Shown here: positions 1 to 8,547 of the stretch, in pieces | Layout of the letters: each line of letters begins with the position of its first letter | How positions within the stretch are numbered: position 1 is the stretch's first letter | Assembly: GCA_017996845.1 (NCBI GenBank) | Contig: JAGOGF010000003.1 | Span: 1 to 64,000 of the forward strand | DNA length: 64,000 nt | Source of the DNA: Butyrivibrio sp. | GTDB taxonomy: Bacteria; Bacillota_A; Clostridia; Lachnospirales; Lachnospiraceae | Reading direction: 5' to 3' | Program-made: the position numbers and the translations under genes | Notes under the pieces: model-generated | Told to the model about the DNA's origin: nothing | Database searches by the model: none | Seen by the model: the letters and a program-made list of their open reading frames with translations, nothing else

Positions 1-646
1 CACTACAATAGGGGGGGTGATTATCGATGCAGGAAAATTTGATTGGAATGCATCTGATAAGTTTCCGTAATTGACGAAACCCAACGCCAGTTATCATGGG
101 ATCAGTTTTGTTCAGGCAGCAGGTGCTGCTGCCTATATAACCAGAATCAGAGCGATTCTGCTGCGGGATACCGGTGCAACGCTCAGCCCGTTTCACGCAT
201 GGATTTTTTTACAGGGACTGGAAACCCTTTCGCTTCGTGTGGAACGTCAGGTAGAAAATACGCTGAAAGTCGTTCAGTATCTGAATGGACACCCGCAGGT
301 TGAAAAGGTACATCATCCGTCTGTGTCAGAGGATCCGGAACAGAAGAGACTATACACAAAGTATTTTCCAAATGGAGGCGGTTCTATTTTTACATTTGAA
401 ATTAAAGGGGATGCCAGAAAAGCAAAGGACTTCATTGATCAGCTTGAATTATTCTCCCTTCTGGCAAATGTTGCAGATGTGAAATCTCTGGTAATCCATC
501 CGGCATCGACAACACATTCGGAGATGAGTAAGGAAGAACTCGAGAAGGTGGGAATATATCAGAATACGATCAGACTCTCCATTGGAACAGAGCATATTGA
601 TGATATTATTCAGGATCTGGAAGAAGCATTTCAAGCTGTTTTGTAA
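1..646 (+). pseudogene. metY: O-acetylhomoserine sulfhydrylase (MetY), 3' part, interrupted by a stop codon
   Basis: This is the C-terminal part of a PLP-dependent Cys/Met metabolism enzyme, which makes homocysteine from O-acetylhomoserine and sulfide. The 5' end lies outside the window. Reading frame 2 gives the family stretch IGGVIIDAGKFDW, then ...SDKFP, then a TAA stop at 68-70. It continues in the same frame with LTKPNASYHGISF and on through RDTGATLSPFHAW and QGLETLSLRVER to a normal C-terminus ending at 646. Family members have a sense codon (Gly or Glu) where the TAA sits, so one substitution explains the break. No frame change is needed. A TTG at 71 could in theory start a 191-residue fragment, but it would lack the PLP lysine and most of the fold. 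So this is either a recent nonsense mutation or a sequencing or assembly error. The MetY assignment over the related MetB/MetC is by similarity of these motifs. Confidence 0.85.
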
Positions 647-672
647 AGGATCAATAACAAATTTTTTTTCAC

Positions 673-724
673 TTGTCAAAAATATGCGGATATGCTACTA
701 TAATCAAAGTTAGCAAAAGCTAAC
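673..724 (+). promoter_or_regulatory. Promoter-like hexamers with a GTTAGC/GCTAAC operator
   Basis: TTGTCA at 673-678 and TATAAT at 699-704 resemble sigma-A hexamers, although the 20-bp spacer is longer than usual. Immediately downstream, at 709-724, is a perfect palindrome with arms GTTAGC and GCTAAC around AAAA. Such TTAGC-type palindromes resemble operators of DtxR/MntR-family metal-dependent repressors, and a gene of that family starts at 891. A second related palindrome lies at 838-855. The position just past the -10 fits repression by blocking initiation. The regulator-site pairing is inferred. Confidence 0.5.
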
Positions 725-759
725 ATGAATTGGGTAAATCATAAAGAAATCTCCTTCAT

Positions 760-799
760 AAGATCGCTCGTGTCTTGCCAACACGTGCGATCTTTTTTT
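760..799 (+). terminator. Rho-independent terminator
   Basis: A 13-bp stem with one mismatch (arms 760-772 and 782-794, beginning AAGATCGC and ending GCGATCTT) is followed by a run of T. It lies downstream of the promoter-operator at 673-724 and upstream of the regulator gene at 891. It may end metY transcription. It would also stop a short transcript started at about 711. Confidence 0.85.
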
Positions 800-837
800 A
801 TCGGAAGGGAACCGGCAGCAAAAAAACTGGACAAAAA

Positions 838-855
838 TGTTAGCTGGTACTAACA
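838..855 (+). promoter_or_regulatory. Second TTAG/CTAA palindrome before the DtxR-type regulator
   Basis: An 18-bp site has inverted arms TGTTAG and CTAACA, closely like the palindrome at 709-724. It sits 36 bp before the regulator's start codon, where it could mediate autoregulation. The core sequence shared by the two sites is GTTAGC or GTTAG with its complement. Confidence 0.5.
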
Positions 856-890
856 TGAAGACAGGTATCATTCAGAAAGGAAATAAATAC

Positions 891-1274
891 ATGCATGAGT
901 CCGGCGAAGATTATATTGAAACAATATATCTGTTGAAAAAAAGAAACGGTTCGGTACGTTCGGTAGATGTTGCACAGGAACTGGGATTTAGCAGGCCAAG
1001 TGTCTCAAGAGCCGTAAGCCTTCTGAAAGAAGATGGTTATATTTCCATGACACAGGACGGCTTTCTGGAACTGACAAAAGAGGGGAAGCAAAAGGCTGAA
1101 AGTGTATACGACAGGCATACCAATCTTACCGATTTCCTGATTCTGACGGCAAACGTGGATCCGAAAACGGCAGAGACAGATGCATGCAGGATAGAACATA
1201 TTATCAGCCAGGAAACATTTCTGGGAATTAAAAAGTATTTGCAGGCACACAGGCAAAACAGAAAATCTGAATAA
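891..1274 (+). CDS. DtxR/MntR-family metal-dependent transcriptional regulator
   Basis: A 127-residue regulator of the iron/manganese-dependent repressor family, which binds operator DNA when loaded with Fe2+ or Mn2+. The N-terminal winged helix-turn-helix (about residues 1-70) has the family pattern ESGEDYIETIYLL, VRSVDVAQELGFSRPSVSRA and LLKEDGYI. The second half carries the dimerisation/metal-binding segment with the diagnostic DACRIEHIIS. There is no C-terminal SH3-like domain, as in short MntR-like proteins. The start at 891 is chosen because AAAGGA precedes it at good distance and MHESGEDY is the usual N-terminus. An in-frame ATG at 837 lies inside the operator-like palindrome and has no ribosome site. 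Two palindromes upstream suggest autoregulation. Which metal it senses cannot be read from the sequence. Confidence 0.88.
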   Translation: MHESGEDYIETIYLLKKRNGSVRSVDVAQELGFSRPSVSRAVSLLKEDGYISMTQDGFLELTKEGKQKAESVYDRHTNLTDFLILTANVDPKTAETDACRIEHIISQETFLGIKKYLQAHRQNRKSE

Positions 1275-1295
1275 AGGAAATGAGGAAAAAGATAG

Positions 1296-2672
1296 ATGCT
1301 TCCACAGAAATTTACAGAACGGATGCGGGATATGTTAGGGGCGGAATATGAAGCCTTTATGGAAGGCTTTTCGAAAGAAAAATATCAGGCACTGCGAATC
1401 AATCCGCAGAAAGCGGATCCTGATTTTGTGAGTAAAAGCAGGTTTCATCTGGAACAGATCGCCTGGGAACCGAATGGATATAGGTATGAAGCACAGGATC
1501 AACCGGGGAAACATCCCTATCATGAAGCAGGACTGTATTATATACAGGAGCCCAGTGCAATGGCTCCGGTTCATTATCTGGACGTACAGCCGGGAGATAA
1601 AGTGCTTGATCTGTGCGCGGCCCCAGGGGGAAAGAGTACCCAGATTGCTGCCGCGTTGGCAGGCAGGGGGATTCTTGTCAGCAACGAAATAAATGCAGCA
1701 AGAGCCAGAATCCTTTCTCTGAATATGGAACGTATGGGCGTTCGCAATGCAATGGTAACAAATGAGTCACCGGAAAGACTTTCTCATTTCTTTGAAGCAT
1801 ATTTTGATCGGATTCTGATAGATGCACCCTGTTCCGGGGAAGGAATGTTTCGCAAAAATGAGGAGGCATGTCAGGAATGGAGCCCGGAGAATGTGCTGAT
1901 GTGTGCCGAGCGGCAAAAGGGTATTATGGACTGCGCTGCCGGAATGCTTGCACCGGGTGGCCGCATGGTGTATTCTACCTGTACCTTTGCACCGGAAGAA
2001 GATGAGGGCAGCATCAGCAGCTTTTTACACAGACATACGGACTTTCATATCGTACGGGTAAACCATTATCCGGGAATGGCGGATGGACATCCGGAGTGGA
2101 TTTCTGATCCTGCGATCGGAGTGGAGGATACCCTTCGTCTCTGGCCCCATTTACTCAAGGGAGAAGGTCATTTCCTTGCGGTACTGGAACGGGAGGGAGA
2201 GTTACGCCAGCGAGGCAACTGCAGCTATTGTCCAAATGGATTACAGAAGGGAATACGGGAGAAAGACTGTAAACCGTGGCTTGCCTTTCGCAGTGCTTTT
2301 TTGCAGAAGGTACCAGAGGGAAATTTGTTTTTATTCGGAGAACAGTTATATCTTGCACCGGAGGGAATGCCTTCCACGGATCATCTGAAAGTGCTTCGGC
2401 CGGGACTGCATCTGGGAACACTCAAAAAAGACCGCTTTGAACCTTCGCATGCGCTTGCGCTGACATTAAAACCGTTCGATGTGACATACAGCATGAATCT
2501 TGCGTCTGACGGCTCTGAAATTAAAGCTTTTCTGAATGGACAGACGCTGCAGGGAACGGAAAATGCCGGATGGCATATGATAACAGTAGATGGCTACAGT
2601 ATTGGATGGGGGAAGTGCGCCGGCAAAATAATGAAAAATCATTATCCAAAAGGCTTAAGAATCAGTTTCTGA
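1296..2672 (+). CDS. RsmF/RsmB-type rRNA (cytosine-C5) methyltransferase
   Basis: A 458-residue SAM-dependent RNA m5C methyltransferase of the NOL1/NOP2/Sun family. The SAM-binding motif I, DLCAAPGGKST, begins at D105. Motif IV, DAPCSGEGMF, holds C179, which releases the product. Motif VI, YSTCTF, holds C229, the expected catalytic nucleophile. The region after residue 290 matches the extra C-terminal domains of RsmF-like (YebU-like) proteins, which modify 16S rRNA around C1407 in E. coli. The exact target in this organism is not known. The gene starts 21 bp after the regulator gene ends, behind a GGAAATGAGGAAAAA ribosome site, and could be cotranscribed with it. Confidence 0.88.
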   Translation: MLPQKFTERMRDMLGAEYEAFMEGFSKEKYQALRINPQKADPDFVSKSRFHLEQIAWEPNGYRYEAQDQPGKHPYHEAGLYYIQEPSAMAPVHYLDVQPGDKVLDLCAAPGGKSTQIAAALAGRGILVSNEINAARARILSLNMERMGVRNAMVTNESPERLSHFFEAYFDRILIDAPCSGEGMFRKNEEACQEWSPENVLMCAERQKGIMDCAAGMLAPGGRMVYSTCTFAPEEDEGSISSFLHRHTDFHIVRVNHYPGMADGHPEWISDPAIGVEDTLRLWPHLLKGEGHFLAVLEREGELRQRGNCSYCPNGLQKGIREKDCKPWLAFRSAFLQKVPEGNLFLFGEQLYLAPEGMPSTDHLKVLRPGLHLGTLKKDRFEPSHALALTLKPFDVTYSMNLASDGSEIKAFLNGQTLQGTENAGWHMITVDGYSIGWGKCAGKIMKNHYPKGLRISF

Positions 2673-2751
2673 ATTGACGAGTCTGTCGCAGTGACATAAA
2701 ATGAAAATAGATACATAATTCTGATCATCTGTAAATAAATGGGAGCGAAGC

Positions 2752-4752
2752 ATGAGAAAAAATCATATTTCCGATGATGAACGAAAAATGATGAAAAAAA
2801 TGCCCGGTTATATACAGGTATATTATTATCATGAGAAAGTCTTTCAACTCGAGCTTATGACAGAAATGATGTATCATGCCATGGGCGGCACAACAGAAGC
2901 GACAGAAACGTATTTTGATGAACAAAAAGAGGAACTGATTCATCCAAATGACAGAGAGAAGCTATATGCGACAATGGAAAAATCTCTTTTGTCTCATAGT
3001 GAACTGTACGCAGATCTCCGGCTCAGGAAGATAAACGAACACCGTTACCAATGGTATCGTACCGGAATCAGCGGTAAGAATATAGGAGACGATGAAGCAC
3101 TTGTTTATCTGTCCTTTGTCAATATCAGTGACCTGCAGGCAAGAAATGTCATACAGCAGGAACAGAGCGAGAACAGGGACAGTTTGCTTGAAACCATTCT
3201 CAATACGACGCAGACTCCTATTTTCTGGAAAGATGAGCATAGAAGGTTTGTTGGTGCAAATCGGGCATTTCTTGATTATTATGGTTTTTTGTCACAGGAT
3301 AGTATTATCGGAAAAACGGATGAAGATATGGGATGGCATCCGGATCCGATGCAGTTCAAGGATGATGAAGAAAATGTTCTCCAGGGAACATCTACCTATC
3401 TGGTACACGGGAAATGCAGAAGACGCGGAGAGATCAGGGAAATACTGGCCAGTAAAAGTCCGATATACTGCAATGGCAGGATTGCGGGGCTGGTCGGAAG
3501 CTTTATTGATATAACGGATACTTACAGACAGGACAGAAAAATTGCCATATTAAATGATCAGCTCAATGAGGCAGTTGAACGGGAACGACTCTCTAACAGA
3601 GCAATCAATGAGTTTTTGTCCAGAATCGGACATGAGATTAAGACACCTATGAATGCAATTATCGGCTTTTCCCATCTTGCAATTGAAAAAACGAATGCGC
3701 CCGATATGAAAGATTATCTTCATAAAATTGCGATATCAGGAGAATATCTTCTGGGGATTATTAATGATGTAGTCGACCTGCGTAAGATTGAAGGCGGGGA
3801 GATGACTCTGATGCCGAAGCGGTGCAGCCTGCATGAAGTTCTCAGTACGGTTAATACTATGGTAGAGCCGCTTGCGCGGGCAAGAAATGTTAAATATACC
3901 GTAAAAGAAGAAGACATTAAGACACATTATGCGGTCTGTGATCAGCGGAGAGTGGAACAGATACTCATCAATATACTGAATAATGCGGTGCGGTTCACAG
4001 ATGCCGGCGGGTATGTTGAACTTTCAATCAGACAGGAAACTTTTTCTGACAGAATAAAGATCATATTCACCGTCAGGGACAGTGGCTGTGGGATGAGTCC
4101 GGAATTTCTGCTCAGACTTTTTCAGCCGTTTTCACAGGAAAATCGTGATCCGTCCAGATATGGCACCGGCACAGGACTTGGACTTGCCATTTCAAAAAGA
4201 TTTGCCCGCCTGATGGGGGGAGATATTGTAGCAGAGAGCAGCGAAGGCAAGGGAAGTGTGTTTACTGCTACAATTTTGGCCGGTCTGTGCAATCAGGAAG
4301 AGAAAGATGCGGTTCGCAGTGAAGTAAATAATGCAGGGGAAGACAATGCATCCCTTTATGGAAAGCGGATTCTGATTGCCGAAGACAATGAGCTGAATGT
4401 GGAAGTTATTACAGGATTGCTCGAACAGATTCAGATTCAGGTTGATACTGCAGCAAATGGCAGTGAAGCAATTGAAATGTTCAGCCGGTCACAGACGGGA
4501 GATTACGATGCAATATTAATGGATCTGCAGATGCCAATTATGGACGGATACGAAGCGACAGAGCAGATCCGCAGTCTTGATCGGGAGGATGCCGTACAGG
4601 TACCGATTATAGCAATGTCTGCAGATGTTTTTGAAGAAAGTGCGAATACAGCAATTGAAAGAGGAATGGACGGATACATTTCAAAACCATTTAACAATGA
4701 TCAGCTTTTCAGAACGTTGAAAAAACTGATCAACAGAGAGAAAAATTATTGA
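2752..4752 (+). CDS. Cytosolic hybrid sensor histidine kinase with PAS domain and receiver
   Basis: A 666-residue hybrid kinase. The N-terminal part (about 1-130) looks like a divergent PAS-type sensor. A clear PAS fold follows at about 145-255 (ILNTTQTPIFWKDEHRRFVGANRAF split over motifs). Next come a helical linker, then HisKA with the H-box FLSRIGHEIKTPMNAI and phosphoacceptor H294. HATPase_c follows with N-box LINILNNAVRFTD, G1 box DSGCGMS and G2 box GTGTGLGLAI. Last is a receiver domain (about 540-660) with acidic pair ED, D591 in MDLQMPIMDGYEAT and the conserved Lys in ISKPF. No transmembrane segment is visible, so it should sense a cytosolic cue. No response regulator or Hpt gene is adjacent. 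The partner is therefore elsewhere, or signalling ends in its own receiver. Confidence 0.9.
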   Translation: MRKNHISDDERKMMKKMPGYIQVYYYHEKVFQLELMTEMMYHAMGGTTEATETYFDEQKEELIHPNDREKLYATMEKSLLSHSELYADLRLRKINEHRYQWYRTGISGKNIGDDEALVYLSFVNISDLQARNVIQQEQSENRDSLLETILNTTQTPIFWKDEHRRFVGANRAFLDYYGFLSQDSIIGKTDEDMGWHPDPMQFKDDEENVLQGTSTYLVHGKCRRRGEIREILASKSPIYCNGRIAGLVGSFIDITDTYRQDRKIAILNDQLNEAVERERLSNRAINEFLSRIGHEIKTPMNAIIGFSHLAIEKTNAPDMKDYLHKIAISGEYLLGIINDVVDLRKIEGGEMTLMPKRCSLHEVLSTVNTMVEPLARARNVKYTVKEEDIKTHYAVCDQRRVEQILINILNNAVRFTDAGGYVELSIRQETFSDRIKIIFTVRDSGCGMSPEFLLRLFQPFSQENRDPSRYGTGTGLGLAISKRFARLMGGDIVAESSEGKGSVFTATILAGLCNQEEKDAVRSEVNNAGEDNASLYGKRILIAEDNELNVEVITGLLEQIQIQVDTAANGSEAIEMFSRSQTGDYDAILMDLQMPIMDGYEATEQIRSLDREDAVQVPIIAMSADVFEESANTAIERGMDGYISKPFNNDQLFRTLKKLINREKNY

Positions 4753-4777
4753 ATCGGATCAAATAGATAAATGGGAT

Positions 4778-4811
4778 GAATCGGAGACAAAAGCAGTCTT
4801 GCCTCCGATTC
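4778..4811 (+). terminator. Inverted repeat after the hybrid kinase gene, possible terminator
   Basis: Perfect 9-bp arms GAATCGGAG (4778-4786) and CTCCGATTC (4803-4811) enclose a 16-nt loop. No T-run follows, so termination strength is doubtful. It is the only structure between the kinase gene and the next start at 4850. Confidence 0.4.
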
Positions 4812-4849
4812 TCGCATGTTTATGAAACAGAAAAGATACAGAGGATAAT

Positions 4850-6034
4850 ATGATTGTCAGAACAATTACAGAAATGGTTACAGATGCACGTGAAATTTGC
4901 GTGATTGATGTCAGAGAACAGAAAGATTATGAAACGGAAACATACCCGGGCGCAGTCCATATTTTCTGGGAAGATTTTATGGAACATCTGGAAGATGTAC
5001 CAAAGAACCGACCAGTCTATCTTTTATGTTATTCCGGAAGGCATTCTGAGGAAATTGCAGAGAAACTGCAGCCGGATGGATATGAAATATACAGTGTTGA
5101 AGGCGGATATTATTCCTGGCTGCGTTTGAAAATAGAACGGTTCATGCAGGATGAAAAAGCAGCGGAAGAACGCTGCAGAGAAATCGAACGCAGTCTGATC
5201 AAGAAATTCCGTAAAGAACTCTGGAGTCAGTTTACAAAAGCACTGAATGAATATGATATGATTCAGGAAGGTGATAAAATAGCGGTATGCATTTCAGGTG
5301 GAAAAGATTCCATGCTGATGGCAAAACTGTTTCAGGAACTGCACCGGCATGGAAACCGGAATTTTGATGTGGTATATCTGGTCATGAATCCCGGATACAA
5401 TGATATCAATTATCAGACCATTTTAAATAATGCGAAGCTGCTGCAGGTACCGATTACCGTTTTCAATTCTGAAATATATAATATTGTGGCCAAAGAGGGA
5501 GAATCCCCCTGCTATCTGTGTGCCAGAATGCGAAGAGGAGCATTATACAGCAAGGCGCAGGAACTTGGCTGTAACAAAATTGCGCTGGGACATCATTATG
5601 ACGATGTGATTGAGACAATCATGATGGGAATGTTATATAGTGGTCAGGTACAGACGATGATGCCCAAACTGCACGCTTCCAATTTTGAATCCATGGAACT
5701 GATCAGACCGCTTTATCTGATCCGAGAGGAAGACATTATCAAATGGAGAGATTACCATGACCTGCATTTTATCCAGTGTGCGTGCAGATTTACCGAGAAC
5801 TGCGCTTCCTGCGGAGGCACGGAGAAAGGCTCGAAACGGGCAGAGATCAAGCAGCTGATCCGGGAACTCAGACAGAAAAGTCCTTTTATTGAAAGCAATA
5901 TATTCAAAAGTGTTGAAAATGTACATCTGAATACAGTCATATGTTACAAGACGTCTGATGGCAGAAAACATCATTTTCTGGATCACTATTCGGATAGTTC
6001 CGATTCGGAAACAGAACAGGAAAGCAGCACGTAA
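4850..6034 (+). CDS. Rhodanese-TtcA fusion, putative tRNA 2-thiolation protein
   Basis: A 394-residue two-domain protein. Residues 1-95 form a rhodanese (sulfurtransferase) domain with the active-site loop LLCYSGRHSEE, catalytic C60. Residues 110-370 form a PP-loop ATPase of the TtcA group, which installs 2-thiocytidine-type sulfur in tRNA. Visible features are the ATP loop SGGKDS (S149-S154), the CxxC pair C221/C224 (CYLCARMRRG), the block LGHHYDDVIET, and a further Cys cluster C310/C312/C318/C321. The paired Cys motifs match the [4Fe-4S]-binding pattern of TtcA-like enzymes. A covalent sulfur donor domain next to the thiolation domain suggests direct persulfide hand-over, which is inference. 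It is followed 17 bp later by the pyrophosphatase gene, which could remove the PPi released by adenylation. Confidence 0.85.
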   Translation: MIVRTITEMVTDAREICVIDVREQKDYETETYPGAVHIFWEDFMEHLEDVPKNRPVYLLCYSGRHSEEIAEKLQPDGYEIYSVEGGYYSWLRLKIERFMQDEKAAEERCREIERSLIKKFRKELWSQFTKALNEYDMIQEGDKIAVCISGGKDSMLMAKLFQELHRHGNRNFDVVYLVMNPGYNDINYQTILNNAKLLQVPITVFNSEIYNIVAKEGESPCYLCARMRRGALYSKAQELGCNKIALGHHYDDVIETIMMGMLYSGQVQTMMPKLHASNFESMELIRPLYLIREEDIIKWRDYHDLHFIQCACRFTENCASCGGTEKGSKRAEIKQLIRELRQKSPFIESNIFKSVENVHLNTVICYKTSDGRKHHFLDHYSDSSDSETEQESST

Positions 6035-6051
6035 ATGAGGACAATACGAAG

Positions 6052-7698
6052 ATGACAGAAGAAAAAAACAGTGTATATGTAGTAGGTCATAGAAATCCTG
6101 ATACAGATTCCATCTGTGCGGCAATTGCCTATGCGAATCTGAAATGCAGAATAACAGGATTGTCCTATGAAGCCAGAAGAGCAGGCAATCTGAATGAAGA
6201 AACGCAGTTTGTCCTTAAGAAATTTGGCGTTAAGGCACCGAAATTCCTGGGTGATGTAAGAACACAGGTGCGTGACATGGAAATTCGCAGGCTGGAAGGC
6301 GCACCGGAAGGAATGTCCCTCAAAAAAGCCTGGGAAAAAATGAAGGATGCAGGTGTTGTAACACTTTGCATTACAAAAGGCAAAGAACTGGAAGGCCTGA
6401 TCACAACCGGAGATATTGTTACAACCTATATGGATGTGTATGATTCGGATATTCTTTCCAGTGCAGGAACGGGATATCGGAACATTGTAGAGACACTTGC
6501 AGGCAAACTGATCGTCGGAAATATGGATGATTGCGTGGAAAAGGGCAAAGTGGTTGTTGCAGCAGCGAACCCGGAAATTATGGAAACACTGATCAGACCG
6601 GGAGATATCGTTATTCTTGGGAACAGATACGAGACGCAGCTGTGTGCCATTGAGATGAATGCCAGCTGTCTGATTGTCTGTGAAGGAGCAGAAATCGCAG
6701 CAACAATTCAGAAACAGGCACAGGAACATGACTGCAGGATCATTGTGTCACCACATGACACTTTTACAGTTGCAAGGCTGATTAATCAGAGTATGCCGAT
6801 TCGCTATTTTATGAAAAAGAATAACCTGATTGCATTTCACATGGACGATTATATTGAGGATATTCAGCAGGTAATGGCGCAGATGAGACATCGCTATTTC
6901 CCTGTTCTGGATGAAAAAAATCATTATGTCGGAATGATTTCGCGAAGAAATTTTCTGGGAGCACGCAAAAAGCAGATTATTCTGGTAGATCACAATGAAA
7001 AAAATCAGGCAGTCCAGGGAATGGAAAGTGCTGAAATTCTGGAAATCATTGATCATCACAGACTGGGGACAGTGGAAACGGCAGGCCCCGTTTTCTTTCG
7101 CAATCAGCCGCTTGGCTCAACTTCAACGATTGTATATCTGATGTATCTGGAAAATCATATTGAACTTGACACAACAATTGCAGGACTGCTTTGTGCAGCG
7201 ATTATTTCGGATACCCTGATGTACCGTTCTCCGACCTGTACGGCGGTTGACAGAAAAGCCGGTGCAGATCTTGCACAAATTGCAGGTATCAGGGAAGAAG
7301 AGTTTGCAAAGGAGATGTTCCGTGCAGGCAGTAACCTCAGTGCGAAGAGTGCGGATGAAATTATTCATCAGGATTTCAAGAAATTTACCATCGATAATCA
7401 GACGATTGGAATCGGCCAGATTAATTCAATGAGTGCGGAGGAACTATCGGAAATCAAAGCAAAGGTAATGCCGGCACTGGAAACTGAAATGCAGCAGGAT
7501 GGACTTGAAATGATCTTTTTCATGCTGACTAATATTCTGCGGGAATCTTCTGAAATCGTATTTGCAGGAGCAAGAGCGGGCAGTATACTGGAAAACGGGT
7601 TTGGGGTACCGGCAGGTGAGCAGAGCGCCCTTTTAAATGGTGTCGTTTCAAGAAAAAAGCAGCTTCTTCCAATTATTGTAGAGACGTTACAGTTGTAA
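6052..7698 (+). CDS. ppaC: CBS-domain family II (Mn-dependent) inorganic pyrophosphatase
   Basis: A 548-residue cytosolic pyrophosphatase that hydrolyses PPi to phosphate. The DHH catalytic core is split. The N-terminal motif GHRNPDTDS supplies metal ligands H13, D17 and D19. The signature IDHHRLG gives D334, H335 and H336. The DHHA2 domain follows with the substrate-binding SRKKQ near the C-terminus. Between the motifs, about residues 70-310, lies a long insert with two CBS-domain halves and a DRTGG-like segment. In known members this insert makes activity sensitive to adenine nucleotides. The length fits the regulated subclass (about 545 residues) rather than the plain 310-residue form. Confidence 0.93.
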   Translation: MTEEKNSVYVVGHRNPDTDSICAAIAYANLKCRITGLSYEARRAGNLNEETQFVLKKFGVKAPKFLGDVRTQVRDMEIRRLEGAPEGMSLKKAWEKMKDAGVVTLCITKGKELEGLITTGDIVTTYMDVYDSDILSSAGTGYRNIVETLAGKLIVGNMDDCVEKGKVVVAAANPEIMETLIRPGDIVILGNRYETQLCAIEMNASCLIVCEGAEIAATIQKQAQEHDCRIIVSPHDTFTVARLINQSMPIRYFMKKNNLIAFHMDDYIEDIQQVMAQMRHRYFPVLDEKNHYVGMISRRNFLGARKKQIILVDHNEKNQAVQGMESAEILEIIDHHRLGTVETAGPVFFRNQPLGSTSTIVYLMYLENHIELDTTIAGLLCAAIISDTLMYRSPTCTAVDRKAGADLAQIAGIREEEFAKEMFRAGSNLSAKSADEIIHQDFKKFTIDNQTIGIGQINSMSAEELSEIKAKVMPALETEMQQDGLEMIFFMLTNILRESSEIVFAGARAGSILENGFGVPAGEQSALLNGVVSRKKQLLPIIVETLQL

Positions 7699-7728
7699 GA
7701 ATATAGACAGAAAAAGTATAGGAGAATT

Positions 7729-8547
7729 ATGTTAAATCAGTTTTCGAGAACACAGCTGCTTGTAGGGAAAGAATCCCTGAATAAGCTGCAGAACAGCAGA
7801 GTCGCAGTATTTGGAATTGGAGGAGTCGGCGGATATACGGTAGAAGCGCTTGCAAGGAGCGGCATTGGCGTATTTGATCTGATTGATGATGACAAGGTAT
7901 GTCTGACAAATTTGAACAGACAGATTCTGGCGCTTCACAGTACCATTGGCAAATATAAAGTAGATGTGATGGAAGAGCGCATTCATGATATTAATCCGAA
8001 TGCGGTCATATATAAGCATCGCTGCTTTTACCTTCCGGAAACAAGTAATGAATTTGACTTTTCAGCATATGATTATGTAGTAGACTGTGTAGATACGGTT
8101 ACTGCCAAAATAGATATCATTATGAAGTCTGTGCAGGCACAGGTGCCAGTGATCAGCTGTATGGGCGCCGGGAATAAAATGGATCCCTCTGCACTTATGG
8201 TATCCGATATTTATCAGACTTCTATGGATCCGCTTGCAAGAGTCATGCGCAGAGAACTGAAAAAAAGAGGAATCAAAAAGTTGAAAGTTGTGTATTCCAA
8301 AGAAAAGGCGCTCAGGCCGCTTGATGATATGTCCATCAGTTGCAGAACAAATTGTGTATGCCCGCCTGGCGCAGCGCATAAATGTACAGAACGGCGCGAT
8401 ATCCCGGGAAGTACATCCTTTGTACCGTCGGTTGCAGGACTGATTCTGGCAGGCGAGGTTATAAAGGATCTGATCAGAGAAGAGTTTGCGGCAGCAAGAA
8501 CAGAACAGCAAAATCCATCTGTAAACGAGGGAGAAAGTAAAACATGA
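7729..8547 (+). CDS. tcdA: tRNA threonylcarbamoyladenosine dehydratase (TcdA/CsdL)
   Basis: A 272-residue E1-like enzyme that uses ATP to convert t6A37 of ANN-decoding tRNAs to the cyclic form. The N-terminal half has the ATP/nucleotide fold with GIGGVGGYTVEALARSGIG and the acidic-basic pair DDDKVCLTNLNRQ. Later motifs are DCVDTVTAK, SCMGAGNKMDPS and PGSTSFVPSVAGL, all typical of TcdA. The gene follows the pyrophosphatase by 30 bp and its stop overlaps the next start (ATGA at 8544-8547), so translation is probably coupled to the first YhgE/Pip gene. Confidence 0.92.
   Translation: MLNQFSRTQLLVGKESLNKLQNSRVAVFGIGGVGGYTVEALARSGIGVFDLIDDDKVCLTNLNRQILALHSTIGKYKVDVMEERIHDINPNAVIYKHRCFYLPETSNEFDFSAYDYVVDCVDTVTAKIDIIMKSVQAQVPVISCMGAGNKMDPSALMVSDIYQTSMDPLARVMRRELKKRGIKKLKVVYSKEKALRPLDDMSISCRTNCVCPPGAAHKCTERRDIPGSTSFVPSVAGLILAGEVIKDLIREEFAAARTEQQNPSVNEGESKT

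Noticed and set aside
837..890. Upstream ATG at 837 as start of the DtxR-type regulator
   Set aside because: It lies next to the operator-like palindrome, lacks a ribosome site and adds residues not typical of the family. ATG 891 has both a site and the conserved N-terminus.
5986..6729. Reverse-strand open frame of 247 codons opposite the pyrophosphatase gene
   Set aside because: It is antisense to a clear enzyme gene, has many Cys/Phe/His typical of shadow frames and lacks a ribosome site.
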